Positions 33,601-48,000 of a stretch of 64,000 nt of DNA are shown here, piece after piece. A program made the translations under genes and the position numbers. The stretch comes from Psoroptes ovis (lineage: Eukaryota > Arthropoda > Arachnida > Sarcoptiformes > Psoroptidae), in assembly GCA_002943765.1 (NCBI GenBank), contig PQWQ01000014.1:124001-188000 (forward strand), written 5' to 3'. The notes below the pieces were generated by a model. That model was given only the letters and a program-made list of their open reading frames with translations. It was not told the origin of the DNA and made no database searches. The first letter of the stretch is position 1. The number at the start of each line of letters is the position of its first letter.

Positions 33601-36145
33601 GTCAATCAAAATATTCTTCAAATATGATTAATTAAATTAAAAAAAAGGACAAATATTGATGGAAGAAGTAATGTCGGTCGTAAATCATCGGCTACAGTCG
33701 TTGCGAATACGGCTGCCCCACCATTAATACAAATGCATATATTAGATCCTAGTGGTAAAGATGCGCAAGTAGTTAGCCTTGGAGATGATTTGATATTGAA
33801 AATTGAATTAAAGGACCAAAATAATTCACCATATGCTATATTTGCTAGAAATTTATATGCTCGCAGTTCTAATGGTGAATCACTTTATTTGATTGACAAT
33901 AACGGCTGTCCAATCGATTCTTCTATTTTTCCGGCCTTACAGTTGGATCCGATCGATCATCGATCGTTACAATCTAAATTTAAAGCATTTCGATTTCCGT
34001 CCACCGGAGTGGTAAATTTTGAAGTACAAATACGTTTCTGTCAAGAATATTGTGAACCGGTCAAGTGTGCACAGATGAATGGTCATGTTGATTCTTTTGG
34101 AAGGAGAAGAAGAAGACGTCGTCGACGTAGCGTGAACAATTTTCAAGAACTTTTCATTCGAAATCAACCATTATCATCGATAAATGAGCAAACAAATCAA
34201 AACAATTTAAATTATTATGGTGACAACATTAAAAATCATTCAAATGAGAATTGGACAAGAAATAATTTATCGACCAATCACCATCATCATGCACCAATGA
34301 ACATGGATCTCATAAATCAATCATTATCAATCGAAAGCGAATTTTCACGTAATCGTGTCGGATTCACATATCCGACAAATAATTATCTCTACTATCGACA
34401 TAATAATTCAATTGATCAGAATAATAATTTGAATAACATAAATGAATTTGATAAAATTATTGACGATCAAATTTCATCAACAGCTTCATCATTATCGAAT
34501 GATTCAAGAATATCCTCGGATTCAACTTTAAGTTCATCAACATTGATTGAATTAAATGCAAATGAAAAAACAAAGAGGAATGAAAGTGATCGTGAAAAAG
34601 TAACGACATCCTCAACTATTTCAACAACAACAACAGCAGCAATTATGATGGAAAATATTCACCCTATCAATACTGTACTTCCTTTGCCAACCAGTAACAA
34701 AGTATCGGAAATACCATTATCATTGGCAATTATGGTTGAAGAAAATAATAATAATAAAATTAATGATCATAATAATCATAGTAAAGATAAAGATGATGAT
34801 GAGAATGATGCGATTGGTAGAAATAGTAATAATGATGAAAAAGAAGATAAAAATACTCATATAACATTGCAACATGATGATAAAAATAATGAAAATAATA
34901 ATTGTAATAATGATTATGATTCGAATACGTCTGAACATCATGAAAATCATGATATTTATAATGATAATAATAATAATAATGATTATGATGATGAACAAAA
35001 TGTAATAGAAAATCCGGATTTAGTTATTAATAATAATGATCATAATGATAATAATAATAATAATAATCAATATAAACATTGGTTAATTGAGAATAGAAGA
35101 AAAAATAATTTAAAATATGTAGATTTAGCAGCATCGACTGCAGCTATTCGTGCTGTTCATCATCAATTTGATAATCGTAAAAATGGTATGTATTCGTTAT
35201 TCATATATTTATATTTTATTTATTTCATTGATTGATTTATTTTAATTTTTTTTCATATTTTGAACGGATTATATTTATAAAAAAATAGACAAAATAATAA
35301 GAAAAATAATGAGTGATAAAAATAATAATAACAATAATAATAATCTTCATCTAATTTGTAATGATTATTGCACAAATACTGGTATTATCATATTTATAAC
35401 GACACTAATTGTAACAATAATACATTTAACTCTTGGCATAAGTGTTTATTTATACATAACCAAGTTAAAACAATCAAATAATAATGATTTTTCATCAACA
35501 AATCATCGGCAACAAATTAAAAGAAGAAATTTAATGTTTATACGTAATGTAATCGGTGCACCAGCTAATTATCAAATAAATGAATCAATAAATGAATTTA
35601 ACAATCATTTTTCGACATCATCATCATCTTCATCCACATCATCGTCATCATCATCTTCATCGAATGTAATTGTACCAACAATATTTGATGATAATGATAA
35701 TGATGGTGTTTTTGAAATTTGTAATAATAGAAATGAAAATAATGACTATAATGATTGTTCAAGTTTAAATGATGATACATTAACACCGAATGCAATATTA
35801 AATGATGATTTGAACGATGCAAATGTTAAATATCAAATAACGAAACAAAATAAATCAAATGAACATCAAAAACCATTATCATGGTTTGGTATTGATGATC
35901 AACAGCATCAGCAGCAGCAACAACATCAAAAATATGCAAAACAACAACAACAACATACGTTTGGCAGTATACGAAGTCAATTCAGTAATGAAAACATTTA
36001 TTTTTCTGGTCCACGTGAACAACGTTTTTTTGGCATTAATAATTATCAATTTTCTAATAATCATCAAAATAATAATAATAATAATAACAGCAACAGCAGC
36101 AATAACCGATCAACAACGGAACAAATATCAACAATTCAATTATAA
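27671..36145 (+). CDS. nompA: NompA-like protein: 12 PAN domains, ZP domain, transmembrane tail
   Basis: Likely an extracellular matrix protein that couples sensory cilia to cuticle, by analogy with fly NompA. Exons: 27671-28331, 28989-30158, 30225-30617, 30667-31209, 31265-32113, 32249-32515, 32610-32906, 33005-33135, 33234-33275, 33348-33559, 33648-35185 and 35289-36145. These sum to 6960 bases, 2319 residues, and every junction is in phase. A signal peptide precedes twelve PAN/apple domains with recurring ...ENQC, ...EKIC and NCRSY motifs. Ser/Thr/Pro-rich linkers lie at 30060-30660 and 31550-31825. The ZP domain runs from VQCNQDDMILTLNF to CEPVKCAQM (33010-34080). It is followed by nine Arg (34102-34128), a furin-type cleavage site, then an Asn/Asp-rich region and a membrane helix near 35370-35460. 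It carries more PAN domains than I recall for insect NompA. Confidence 0.88.
28332..28988 (+). other. Longest intron of the NompA-like gene
   Basis: A 657-bp intron between PAN2 and PAN3, phase 1 (GCA G|GT). The other introns of this gene are 49-135 bp. Simple repeats fill it, including ATG tracts near 28846-28883; no embedded gene was seen. Confidence 0.7.
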
Positions 36146-37765
36146 CCTTAATCAAAATGATGGCCAAATTATCATTGATTATTTGATTTTTTTTTCTAAT
36201 TAATTATGAATGTATAATCAATTTTTTTCTCCTCGTTGATTCATTTTTGTCATAATATAAAATTCCATTTTATTATTGTATTTTTTGTCATTTTCATTTG
36301 ATTATAGAAATAATAATTCCCAATGTTTGTTCCGTTCATTTTGTTTCAGTGTTAATTATTTTTTTTATCGACAATTGATTGTATTCAATTCAATTTTTAT
36401 TTCGTTCATTCATTTCGTACAACGATAATTGTCAACAACACAATTTTGCCCGAATTCAAATTCTCGAAATCAAACAACACTCCAGCAAACACTCGTGTAT
36501 TGGATTTTGAACATCATTGAAATTACAAATATCATCGAATTGTCATCGTCATAAACGATTTCCATTGAATAGCAATTGAACGAAAGAAAAAAAAATTGAA
36601 AATTCTTTTTTCCCAAAATCATCATTATCATATCAATTTGTCATTTGATTCATTATTTATTCTTTACTCAAAAGGTATTCATATTTAAATTTGAATTTGA
36701 ATTTAAATTTTAATTATTTATTTTACATAATTTTTCTCCTTTGTTCAATTCTGCGATTGTCAAATCCATATGCGTAATCGAAAAATGAATTTTCAAATTT
36801 TAAATTTTAGAAAATTTTTGAAAATAAGTGGAAAATAATCCATTTCGATTAATACTTGAAAATGACTTTTTTTTTGTATTCCATTTCTCTCTAATTTTGG
36901 CATTTACATTCAATTTTCATTATCTTATTTCGATTTTATTTTGATTTTTTTCATAGAAAAAAATATCATAATTTTTATTAATTTCAAAGATTTAAATGGG
37001 AAAAAAATCACAGAACGAAATAAAGAGAACAAAAATTTATTTAAAAATTTATTTTCATCATTGAATTTTATATAGTTTATTTCTCCGATGACATCAATTG
37101 AATTTGATTTCATTTTACTTTCGTTGATCATAATAATATTAATAATAATGATGATGATGATGTGATTATTTTCATTTTTTTCTTAAAGAATTGGCGTAAA
37201 GAAAAACTTTTTTCTATTTCTATTTCTTTTCTCCTAACAACTACTTTCATCAACGAATCGATTCTGTTGACAATATGGCAATGTTGTTGTTGATAATGAT
37301 GATGATCGACGAAGTCGAAAAAAAAACTGATCAAAAACAATAAAAATCATCATAATTGATTGAGATGAAGCGAAGATCGAGAGAATGGAAAAATTCGATG
37401 CAATTCAATTTAATTTACTTTTAAGAAGTCGAAAAAAAATAAAAACTTTAAAAGATGGAAAATTTTTAATGTTTGAAAAGAAGGGAACGAATGAAATGAG
37501 GAGAAATTCTGTATTTGTTGAGAAAATTCACTTAATATTATCAAATATTGTTTAAAAGTTGAGAATTTTTTTTTCAAATTCTTTGGCGATTCTTCATTTT
37601 GGACAACCGTCAACAGCAATAATAATGGATGATAACATATTAATCATCCATTTGCATCTGCTTTTGTATTTGTATGAGTAAAATTGTTGTTGCTGGGACC
37701 GTTGTTAAGATTAAAAATATTCAAATGATGATGATGATGATTTATAAAATATTTTTCGATAATTT
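36146..37765. other. Intergenic between two convergent genes, no gene seen
   Basis: About 1.6 kb of AT-rich DNA where the NompA-like and CRAL-TRIO transcripts converge. Several AATAAA-like hexamers are present on both strands, but none can be assigned as the used polyadenylation site. Short open frames are compositionally biased. Confidence 0.5.
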
Positions 37766-38734
37766 TCATTTAGTTTCTTCCAATTGTTTCATTAAATAAT
37801 TGATATGTTGATCAATTTTTGCAATGTTACTTGCTTTTAAATGGCATTCATCGAATTGTTTACAAAATTCATTGAATGGTTGAATTTTATTATTATCGAT
37901 TTTGATATTATTATTATTGCTGGTATTTAGTGTTCCATTCAAATTTTCCGGCCGTTGATCAACGTCAATAAAATCATCAATATTTTTCTTATTTGCTATT
38001 GAAAAAAATTTTTGTTTATTACCATTCTTATCAATATATGTCGGTATCCATGATTCAACAATTTTAATAATATATGTCAATAAATATGATAGTTCATATA
38101 CGATAACCATTCGTACGAGACCAAAATAGCCAAACGGTATTTGTTTGACGACAAATTTCAATATATTTAAATCAACATTTGTTAAGCTAAAATCTTGACA
38201 ATCAATCACTATACAAAGACCATCAATTTGTTTATGTTCATATTGTAAATCATATTGTTCAATTTGATAAAATATTGCACGTTTTAATAACCAGTCTAAT
38301 TGCTGTATTTTTTTATAATACTTCAAACGTAATACAAATACTTGATTATTTTGTTTATCGACCCCACATTTTTGCAGTGCATCCATTTGAAACAATTCAG
38401 CTGGCATCGTATTCGATAATGTTAATTTGGACACATTGAATTCAGTGCGTAAACGAAAAAATTCTAAAAATTTTTCGAAAGCTTCATCACTATTACGATG
38501 ACCAGCTAGCCATAAACGTTTGAGCATCCAATCTTGAACTTTTTGTTGATCACCATTATCACCATTGTCATTGTCAATATTATTATTTAAATCTTTACCA
38601 TTTTTCGGTTCATCAATACGATTTTTTACATCATCAAAATCGATATCATTATTATTTTGACAATAATTATAAATTTGTTCACGTAATTTTTCTAAATCAT
38701 TTTGATCAAATTTCAAATCTCGAGCTAATTTCAT
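37766..38734 (-). CDS. CRAL-TRIO (Sec14-like) lipid-binding domain protein
   Basis: A single exon encodes 322 residues. After an Asn/Asp-rich N-terminus comes the CRAL-TRIO N-terminal helical part (DWMLKRLWLAGHRNSDEAFEKFLEFFRLRTEF). The lipid-binding domain follows: GVDKQNNQVFVLRLKYY, IDGLCIVIDCQDFSLTNVDLNILKFV and IPFGYFGLVRMVIVYELSYLL. Such domains bind tocopherol, retinoids, phosphoinositides or other lipids and move them between membranes. The SLTNVDL/DCQDFSL block reminds me of the N-terminal domain of MOSPD2, but no major sperm protein domain is present, so I do not name it. A roughly 45-residue Asn-rich insertion separates the domain from the last helices. The start is the first ATG of the frame. 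Confidence 0.82.
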   Translation of the reverse strand: MKLARDLKFDQNDLEKLREQIYNYCQNNNDIDFDDVKNRIDEPKNGKDLNNNIDNDNGDNGDQQKVQDWMLKRLWLAGHRNSDEAFEKFLEFFRLRTEFNVSKLTLSNTMPAELFQMDALQKCGVDKQNNQVFVLRLKYYKKIQQLDWLLKRAIFYQIEQYDLQYEHKQIDGLCIVIDCQDFSLTNVDLNILKFVVKQIPFGYFGLVRMVIVYELSYLLTYIIKIVESWIPTYIDKNGNKQKFFSIANKKNIDDFIDVDQRPENLNGTLNTSNNNNIKIDNNKIQPFNEFCKQFDECHLKASNIAKIDQHINYLMKQLEETK

Positions 38735-40754
38735 TTTTTTCGAAAATTATTATTATCTTTTTCTTTTCTCCAAGATGAATTCAGGTCAACAATGATGATG
38801 ATGATGATAGTTTAATATAATTTTGATTCAAAAGAAAAATATATATGAAACTGTTTGACACAATAATTAAATATGAAAAAAGAAAATAAACACGAAATAA
38901 AAATTATTTCATACAAATAAACAAAACACTATAGACAAAAATAAATGAAACTCAGAGTTGATAATGAAAAATTTCAATCAAATGCATTTAGCAAATTTAA
39001 CCTTTAAAAATGAGCAAATGAGCAAATGAACGATAATGATAATGATCACAAACAAATGGCCAAGGATTTATATGGCTGACAAGATTTTTTCATTCAACTT
39101 TCTCTTGCTTAATCTTATAGCTTGATTGTTTAGCTCATTTTTCAATTTTTTTAACACGAGGATAAAACTGATAGATAAATAAATAAATAAATAATTTAAA
39201 AAGTCAAAAATCGTCTGTTTTTTTCAAATATTCAATATTGAATTTCATTTTCTGATTGCAACGAAAAAAAAGCCATGAAATTTCAATGATAAAATCGATT
39301 GATATCTTCTTGCAAATTGGCTGCAATGGATATTTTGCGTGTATTTTTTGAAGAGGAAAATAAAATATATTTGATTTTCAATCACTGGCAACAAAATTAT
39401 ACAAAATTTCATTCAATTTTTCAATTATTCATTGAAATCAATTTAAAACTGATTATTTCATTTATTCATTCATTCATTCATTCATTCAATCATTTGAGTA
39501 CAGTATTTATTATATGATCATTATCATCGCATGACAAGGACATACGTAAACTCGTTTACGTCGTTCGTCTTTTTTTTCTAAAATGTTAATGTAATCAATT
39601 TGTTTGTTTGTTTGTTTTTTTTTTGTGCTCATATTGGTCTATTGAAGGATGTGGATAAAAATACAATTGATTTATTTATTGATTGATTTTTAAATTTTCC
39701 AAAGAATTTTATAAAATTGAAAATTTTAATCCGAATAATTTTCATTAAATTTTTCAATTTTTGACAAAACCAAATTTCAAAAAAAAAAAAAACAATTAGC
39801 ATAATCACAAATTTCTGTTCAATACAATTGTACTGGGGTAGAAATAAATTGTGAAACATGTTTTTTAAAAAACAAAACAAAAAAGAAAATTTGCATACAA
39901 ATTAATCACTCAAGGGCATTAATTAATTATCATCGTTCACCAATCAATATTGACGACAATTTGACAAAAATTCATTTTAATTTTGTTGGTTTTACGACCA
40001 AAAAAAATAAAATAAAATAAAATAATAATTAATTTCATCATCGTATAAAAACATTTATATGTGCTGTGAGATAATCATGATTATCACACACACAGCATAC
40101 AGCACAAAACAGCACAGCGCTCACACAGCGAGAGAGAGCTGGATAGGAAATTATTTTACAATTTTTATTTTTCCGCTGAAAAAAAAAATTATGGAAAATT
40201 TAAATTTGAAATTGTCAATCGATCGACAAAGGAGATTGAAATTGTATGAAAAATTGATGATGATTTTTCAATGTTTTTTTTTAAATTGATTTGGCTTATT
40301 GTCAAAATTAATTTTGCAAAAAAAAAAAATTAAAAAAAAAATGAAAATCGATGATTTTTCCCTCCCTCACTATTTCGATCTGAACATTACTAATAGAAAT
40401 AAATATCTATTTTTTTTTTTCGTTTCGATCAAATGAAATGTCATCAATTTTATTTTGATCATCATTATTTATTATTTTTAATTTATCTTTTGCGTTGCTT
40501 CTTGTGTTTTTATTGAAAGAATACCACAAAATATTTGTTATTCCAATCTTTGGAATATTTTTTTCCTTCTTTGGTCTACAGAAATAAATGAAATATCCGA
40601 ATCCTCATTGGGACAAATTAAATATTAAATCAAATTATGGATCAACGCATTTAACAAATTTTAGTTTTATCTCATTTCTTTTTTTTGCGAAAAATGAAAT
40701 GATAAAATGATGAAAACGAATTGCGAAAGCCATACATGTAATGAAACGCATATA

Positions 40755-40834
40755 TTAGGTCGTTCGGAAAGTTCTGCCCGATTTTCATGAGCAACTCTAT
40801 TGATTAAGCGGAATGAATTTTTCGGACAGCCTTA
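40755..40834. mobile_element. Mariner-like MITE, copy 1 (80 bp)
   Basis: The element is bounded by TA on both sides (40753-40754 and 40835-40836). The left end is TTAGGTCGTTCGGAAAGTTC and the right end, read on the other strand, is TAAGGCTGTCCGAAAAATTC. The ends resemble mariner-family terminal repeats (TTAGGT...CGGAAAGT). It is far too short to encode a transposase, so it is non-autonomous. Its length and internal GATTTT...CATGA segment match copy 2 at 60864-60943. Confidence 0.8.
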
Positions 40835-43800
40835 TATATATCACAAATATATCTTTATCGTTTCTTAATCATAATCATTTTTTTTTCGTTTGTTTGTTTG
40901 TTTATCTTTATAGCTTTAAACAGTTGTCTTGTTTATGCTTCATAAACTTTTCATTTTTCAGTTCTTTCAGTCCTCATGTTCAACGATTATTCATTTATCT
41001 TAATGTTGTTGTTGTTGTTGTCCTTAGTTTAATCTTCTTTGAATCGTTACTCACATTTGTTTTGATTTGATGTTATTCTCTTCTCGGTTGTAGTTGATAA
41101 TAATAATAATAATAATGTTTTCTCAATATTTATTTATTTGATTTCATTTCGCTTTCATTTCATATTTGGTATCTATCTTATATTGACTGGTCATATAGTG
41201 GAATCACTACTAACCAAAAATCAAAAAACAATATTTATTATGTGGACAGATTTCGGACTGTGTAATAACTGTTGTAATAATGATTGGAGCTTTTCAACAT
41301 CATCAACAACAAATTGTACATAGACAGAATTGGAATTAGTTTAAACTAATAATGATTTATGTCTTTTTCTTCTACTGAATGAAAATTTATTTTAGTTTAT
41401 TTATTTTTCAGTCTTTGAAAAACAACAAAAAAACAAATAAATAAACAAAAACAAAATACAAAAATCAAGATCATTTTCAAATCAATTCTATTCTATTATA
41501 TTCTATTATATTATTATTAATTCTAAATTAATGATCAATGAAGTTGATAATGAGTTTTTATTATTATTATTATTATTATCATTATTTTGTTTTGTAAATT
41601 AGGAATTAGTTATCAAACAAAACAAATATCAGTTCAAATGAGAAAAAAAAGAGAAAAAAAATTGAATGAAAATAATAAAGTTCAACTCTTTACTTACTTT
41701 TTCGGTTTTGTGATTGAAAATGTAATTTATTATCATCGATAATAATAATAATAATGATATTATTATTATTATCTCATCATCATCATCAATAGATTGAATG
41801 ACATTTGCTTTGATTCTTACTATTATTATTATCATCATTATTTTTTCATTTATTTCAAATCTTTTTCTATTCTTCTCTTTGGTTGAATTTCAAATTCAAA
41901 TGTGTTAATATAATGTAAATTTACAAATTGTGAATTCAACAAAAAACACACAATTTGTTACAAAATAATTTGACAAGAAATGCAAATACATCAACACCAA
42001 CAACAACTAAAGAATATGTAAGAAAATGAATAAATGAAATAATAAAAAAAAAACAAATGTAATTTAAAATTTTCAATTCCGATTTGAATTTTCTTTTTTT
42101 TTTTTACTTCGCTCCCACTCTGTCTTTCTTCTCATCTTTCACATTCATTGCTTTCTTGCTTTTTTCACATTCATTATTCTAATGATTCCAACATTTATTC
42201 CATCATTCATTCATTAATTCATTTTGCATTCATTCATTTTCACACATCAAATTTTCATCATCAAATATTCATTGTAAATTCATGATTTTTCATTCATTCA
42301 TTTCTTCATTCTCATCATTACCACTATATTATTATTATTATTATTATTATTTGATTTATATTTGTTTTTTCTGCATGGATAAATTATTTGAATCTAATAA
42401 TTTTTTCCTTTGTTTCTTCACTTTTTTCCCTTTTTTTTATATTTAATTTTATTTAAACCAATCTTTATTATTGTTATTATTACCATTATTTCAATGTAAT
42501 GTATTGGTATTGTAATGGAAGTGAAATGTAACTGAATTTCAGAGTTGCATCGAAAAAGTTGGCGATATGAAATAAAAGGCATTAAAAAAGCTTTTTTTCT
42601 TTGGAATTATCCGCAGGTTGTAAGGATTTTTTTCTTTTTACAAAAATTTAAAATTTCCTGAGAAAGCCTTTTGCTTGTTTTTGAAGGTTCTATGGTAGAA
42701 ACGAAAATAATGGAATCAATGGGGAATTTTTCCCTAATTTTGCTATTTGAGATGTGATTTTGAGTTCTGTCATAATTCCATAATAATTTTATTGTCTTTT
42801 ATTGTCATTTTTTTTGTATGTTTGTCAAGCACAAGCCACTTTTTCGCCCATTATTTGTATAGTACTAAGGTTCATTACGATAGGTATGCATTTGTATATT
42901 TTCATATTTGTATTCATGTAGCCTTAGCACTACCTGAAATTAAATAAAAAATCAAATAAAAATTGAATCAAAAATAAAACATGAATGAAAACAACACAAA
43001 TCATATAGAAATAAATTTCAACGAGTTTTTTTTCCATTTCTCTCACTTGTTTGGCTTAGTTTCTTCGTGTTTGTTGATGTCAATTTGAAACAAAACATTT
43101 TCACACACTCAAAGACAATTTTCAAGTGTAAAATAAATATTCAAATGTTTTAGCTGAGAGACAATCGATGTCAATGTTTCATTGTGTAATTGCACAGATA
43201 TCGAATCGACATCATCGATAATAATGCATTAAAATGTCATGACTTTTGACATGTTGATGCGATTCTTTTTTGTTTGCTTGCTTGAAAAAAAAATCCTGTA
43301 ACATTTTCTTTTGTCATTATCATCATCATAGATTCAAACATGCATATTCAAATATATTTTCGATTATTATTTTCGGTTATACCGATTAGTTATGCATGTT
43401 TTCATATCATTACCATCATTATTATTATTGTTGTTTTCGTTTGTTTGTCATTGTAATTGCGCGTATGAATTCGTGAAGAATACAAATTCTTTTAAAGATA
43501 AAAAATACATTACAAAGAATTGGCTTTTGATTCTTGAATTTTTGAATCAGAATAATGTAAAATTTCTATATAACTTTACACGCACATGTCTATCGTATGT
43601 TTCATTGTGTTTGAACACACGAACAAATGTGAAAAATTCCAAGACAAACAGAAAAGGTATTCATTCAACGTTTTGAATCTGAAAATTTTCAAATCATTTG
43701 TATATAGCAAATTTGAACATAGCAAATGCTATGCTAAAATTTGAACAACGAAAAGTAAAAAAATTCAAACAAATTTCTGTTCAATGTATTCTAGGGTTTT

Positions 43801-44947
43801 TTGTATGTTATTCAACTTCTATGATGATGATAATGATTAAAACATCCAGAATATTTTAGCAACCATTCAATGAATTGGCGCAAGTGAAGAATTTTGTTCA
43901 AAATTCAAATAAAAAATCTTTGAAAATTTTAAAATTTGAAATATTCAAACATCTACTAATTCTAACGCACCTAATTCATCAGAAACAGAGAAAAAGACAA
44001 GAAAAAAACTACCAAAAAACATTTTGTGTTAAATGCATTGTATTTTGTGTTTTTTCGAATAAAAATTGTAATTTAATGTTCAAACAATGAAATATTCATT
44101 CAATTAAAAAGCGAAAAACGAAATTTTTTCGGTGCTTTTCCATGTTAATTTTGGAAAATTTAAATTTAAACATTTTTTTCCTTCGTCTTCATCATTTAAA
44201 ATATCATTTTCATTTTATAAATTCATTTTATAAAAATTTGAAATTGTTTTCGTTTTGTTTGTTTTTATGCTCGAGCAACGATTATAATTAAAGCAAGAAG
44301 AAATAAATAAAAATAATTTAAAATAAAATTAAACAAAAACATTTTCGATCAAAGAAATTATCTTTTTGAATTAATTTAAAATTAATTAAATCATCATCCT
44401 CATCATCATCAAGTATCATCGATACAGTGGTCGTGGTGGTGGTCGTATCATTGAATATCGGATCAAATTTTTTTTCGTTCATTTTATATCAACAACAGTA
44501 TATTCGTATCATATCAAATTTGTATGTATAATAATTATTTATTTATTCTAATTTTTTTACGAATTTATTAAATTTTTCCAATTTGTCAACCAAATTGGAA
44601 TCGATGTCAAAAATCGTTGAATTGAACAAAATTCTTTGAAATGTTTGAATCGATCAACCAAAAGTTGATTGACCAAAACATTTTCCAAAAGAATTTCATA
44701 TATTTTTTCGTAATAAATTATTTTTCCGTATTTCATTCATTCATTCATTCATTCCTTTTCTTCCCCATCGGCAATAATGATCATCGACAAGTGCGAGAGG
44801 GAAAAAAAGTAACTGAAAAGAAAAGTCGAATCGCTAATCATCGAATTGAGAGTGATTATTTTTTAATAATATAAAGTTATAACGAATATTTCTCTTCGAA
44901 TATTTTTGGCTTTGTCATTGCCATTATTTATTTGATTATAAATTTCC

Positions 44948-45022
44948 AAAAAAAAAAAAAAAAAAAAAAAATTTCATGTCTATTCATTGAATCTTTGACC
45001 AAAAAAAAAAAAAAAAAAAAAA
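44948..45022 (+). repeat. Paired poly(A) tracts
   Basis: Runs of 24 and 22 adenines separated by 29 bp. They may be retrotransposed tails or slippage products; no gene-like sequence precedes either tract. Confidence 0.85.
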
Positions 45023-48000
45023 GTTGTTGCTTATTCGTTTGCTATTTTATTATTTTCGTCCATTTTTTTCTTTTCTTACAATGACATATATCATTGTCAT
45101 TATTAATGATGTCATCATGTGCTACAACATTATCATCATCATGGTAAATAAATTCAAATTCAAAGAAAAAAAAAATAAAGTTTATTTTTTGTATTTTTTT
45201 TTATTTATTTTTATATTTCAACTTTACAAGAAAACATACACACATACACACATAAACAAGATTGTTTAACAAAGAGAAAAATGTTGTTATATTTCGACAA
45301 TAATTCCGATGATAATTCAAATTTTTTCGATGGATGGATGAATGACTGAATGGAATGGATGACTGGATGAATAAATGGAGAGTAGAATTTTCGTTCTCTT
45401 TTTTTTTCGTTGAAAAATGAAGAAATCTTATCAAAATTCTAATTCATTTTCATCCATTTTAAAAGATGGAAGAAAATTTCAAACTGAAAATCAAAAAAAA
45501 AAGAAATCAGAATATCAAAATGAAAACAAATTTGATATTCTCCATTTCATTTCATTTTCATTTTCAATTCATTGCATTTTAATGCTATCTTGTGAATATT
45601 TTAAAATTTTCAAAGTTTCGTTTTTTCTCGAAGATTTCTTCATGTTTAAGTGAATAGTGTGCGTTAAGAGATATCATTGTACTGATATCGAATATCATCC
45701 ATAAAACACACATATCATTCCAAATAATGTTACAAGCATCTTTCGAGTAGAAACAAAAAATTCCGAAAAAAAAAATTCAAACAACACTGCCCTTTACATA
45801 TCATTATCAAATTTGATTCATCTATTTTTTCGTTTTTTCCAAGATTTCCAAGATCCCAAGACTGTTTTTTTATTTTCTCTGTGATTCAAATATTTCTTTA
45901 TATTTTTTTTATATATCAAAATCAAAATAATGAATTATACATTTCGAGCTTCTATTCTCATTGACCATCATTCGTTTCATGTTCATTTCTCAAACATTTT
46001 TAGCAATTTTTTTTTCAATATTCTTTTGGCTTCCAAAAATCTTTGATTTTCTGAAAATTTTCCATTATTATCAATTTTTTCCAGTCATTTTACCCCAGTA
46101 ACAATGGTTCAAGAATTATTTGAAAAAAGAATAATAGAAGACAAATGATAAGAGAGAGAGAGAGACAGTATAAAAATGAAATAAAGAAATCAAACGAATT
46201 AACATATGTCAAACACACAGTAAATATTAATTTTATGTGAAATATTTTTCTTGAGATTTTTTCCTCTTATTTTCCTAGATATTCTGGAGTTGATTTCTGT
46301 GTGTATTAATATTAATAATAATAATAGCAGTCATAATAATAATGGTGATAATAATGGCAATATAATAATAATTTCACCCATATATTATTGAAAACAATGG
46401 TTTAATTTTGATGATGAACATTTGAACGAATAATTTGCTGTTTATTTCATTTAGTTTTATTTGCCCAATTTACCAATCTAATAATAATAATAATAAAAAT
46501 TGGTAAAAGTTTATTTTATTTGAATTTAAAGTTGAACCAAGACAAAACTAAAAAACATTAATAAAAATATAGACTGAAGATCAAAAGAAATGGACGAAAA
46601 ATAAAATAAAAATAAAGATGCTAAAATGGTTTGACTGTAATAAATTTCCATTCATTTCATTCTGATAATAGTGTTGGTTTAGTGACTTTGGTACTTTATT
46701 TTGACTCGAATTTTTCATTTGAAATCTGAAAAATATTCGAGAGAAAAAACGAAAAATAATGTTATTTTATGATCAAATTCGAATGATAATTTTTTATATT
46801 GCTTTGCTTGTATTTATGTACTGGCAAATAATGATGAAATTGTTGAAATTTATTTGAAAATTTTTCATTTCAAAAAAAAAATTCTTAGAATTTTTCAAGA
46901 ATTTTTTCAAAAAAAATTTTTCTTCAGTCATTCGACTCAAATAATGATGGTGTATATGTCGCTCAATGAATATGTTGCAGGGTTCAAAAACAAACATAGA
47001 GTCATCTCTTTAAAATCATGTTTCATCGTCGTTGTCATTTATCAGATAATGGTAATAATTAAAAATTATATTCGATTTTCCCAATTTTCCATTTCATGTA
47101 AGCCAATCGACGATTAGTGAATGAAAAGATGTTACTTGAAAAAAGTGTAAAACTAATCATGTCGATTGTATTCTTTCATTAAGAGTTTGTGAAACACAAG
47201 AATCTCGAATTGAAAATTCTTTTTTGAAAAAACAAACAAACATAAATTGAAGATGGTAAAAAAAACGATGATGTTACAACTTTCATTTTCAAATATCTTA
47301 TGATTTCATTCCAAGATACTCTAGATATTTGTGCCAACTTGAGAACTTAACATTCATTATCATTCATTATTTTCAAATAATTGTTTTTTTCCCATTATAA
47401 TTGTTGTTGTTTCGATTTTTATTTAAAAAACATGATCCAGTTCTTAATAAGTGAATTAATCAGCAAAGCAATAAAATAATCGTGGATAATGAATTTAAAT
47501 CAATAAATTCACGGGAACGAATCTCTTAATTCTATTTTATTGTATTCTTAGTATTTGTTTTTCTCATTCATCTCTTTATTCACTTGATCAAAGGTTGTTA
47601 TTATTATTAGTATTATTATTAACCATCATATGTGATTATCATTACTATTATGATTATTATTCTTATGGGTTATCATTAATTCTATGCTATGTTGCCGAAC
47701 TATGTACTGAATTGGCGTAAATTATGAACAGAAAAAAAATATTATTTCAAGTTAAAAATATCAAAATAAAGTTAATATAAAATGAAATAACACATGAATG
47801 AAAGAAGAATGAAATGAAATAAAAAAATAAAAATAAATAAATACTAAATCATTTTCTTCATATATTATCTAAATTTTGACTGCTATTTGCTTAAGGGTAT
47901 TTAATGATAATAATAATGATAATATTAATAATAATGAAAATGTCGATGATGATGATGGTGATGATGATGATGGTGATGATGATGATACATCGAATGGTGT

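Noticed and set aside
43392..43676. Signal-peptide-like 94-codon frame in the gene desert
   Set aside because: The hydrophobic start is made of T-rich low-complexity codons, the rest has no domain or cysteine pattern, and no splice or promoter context supports it.
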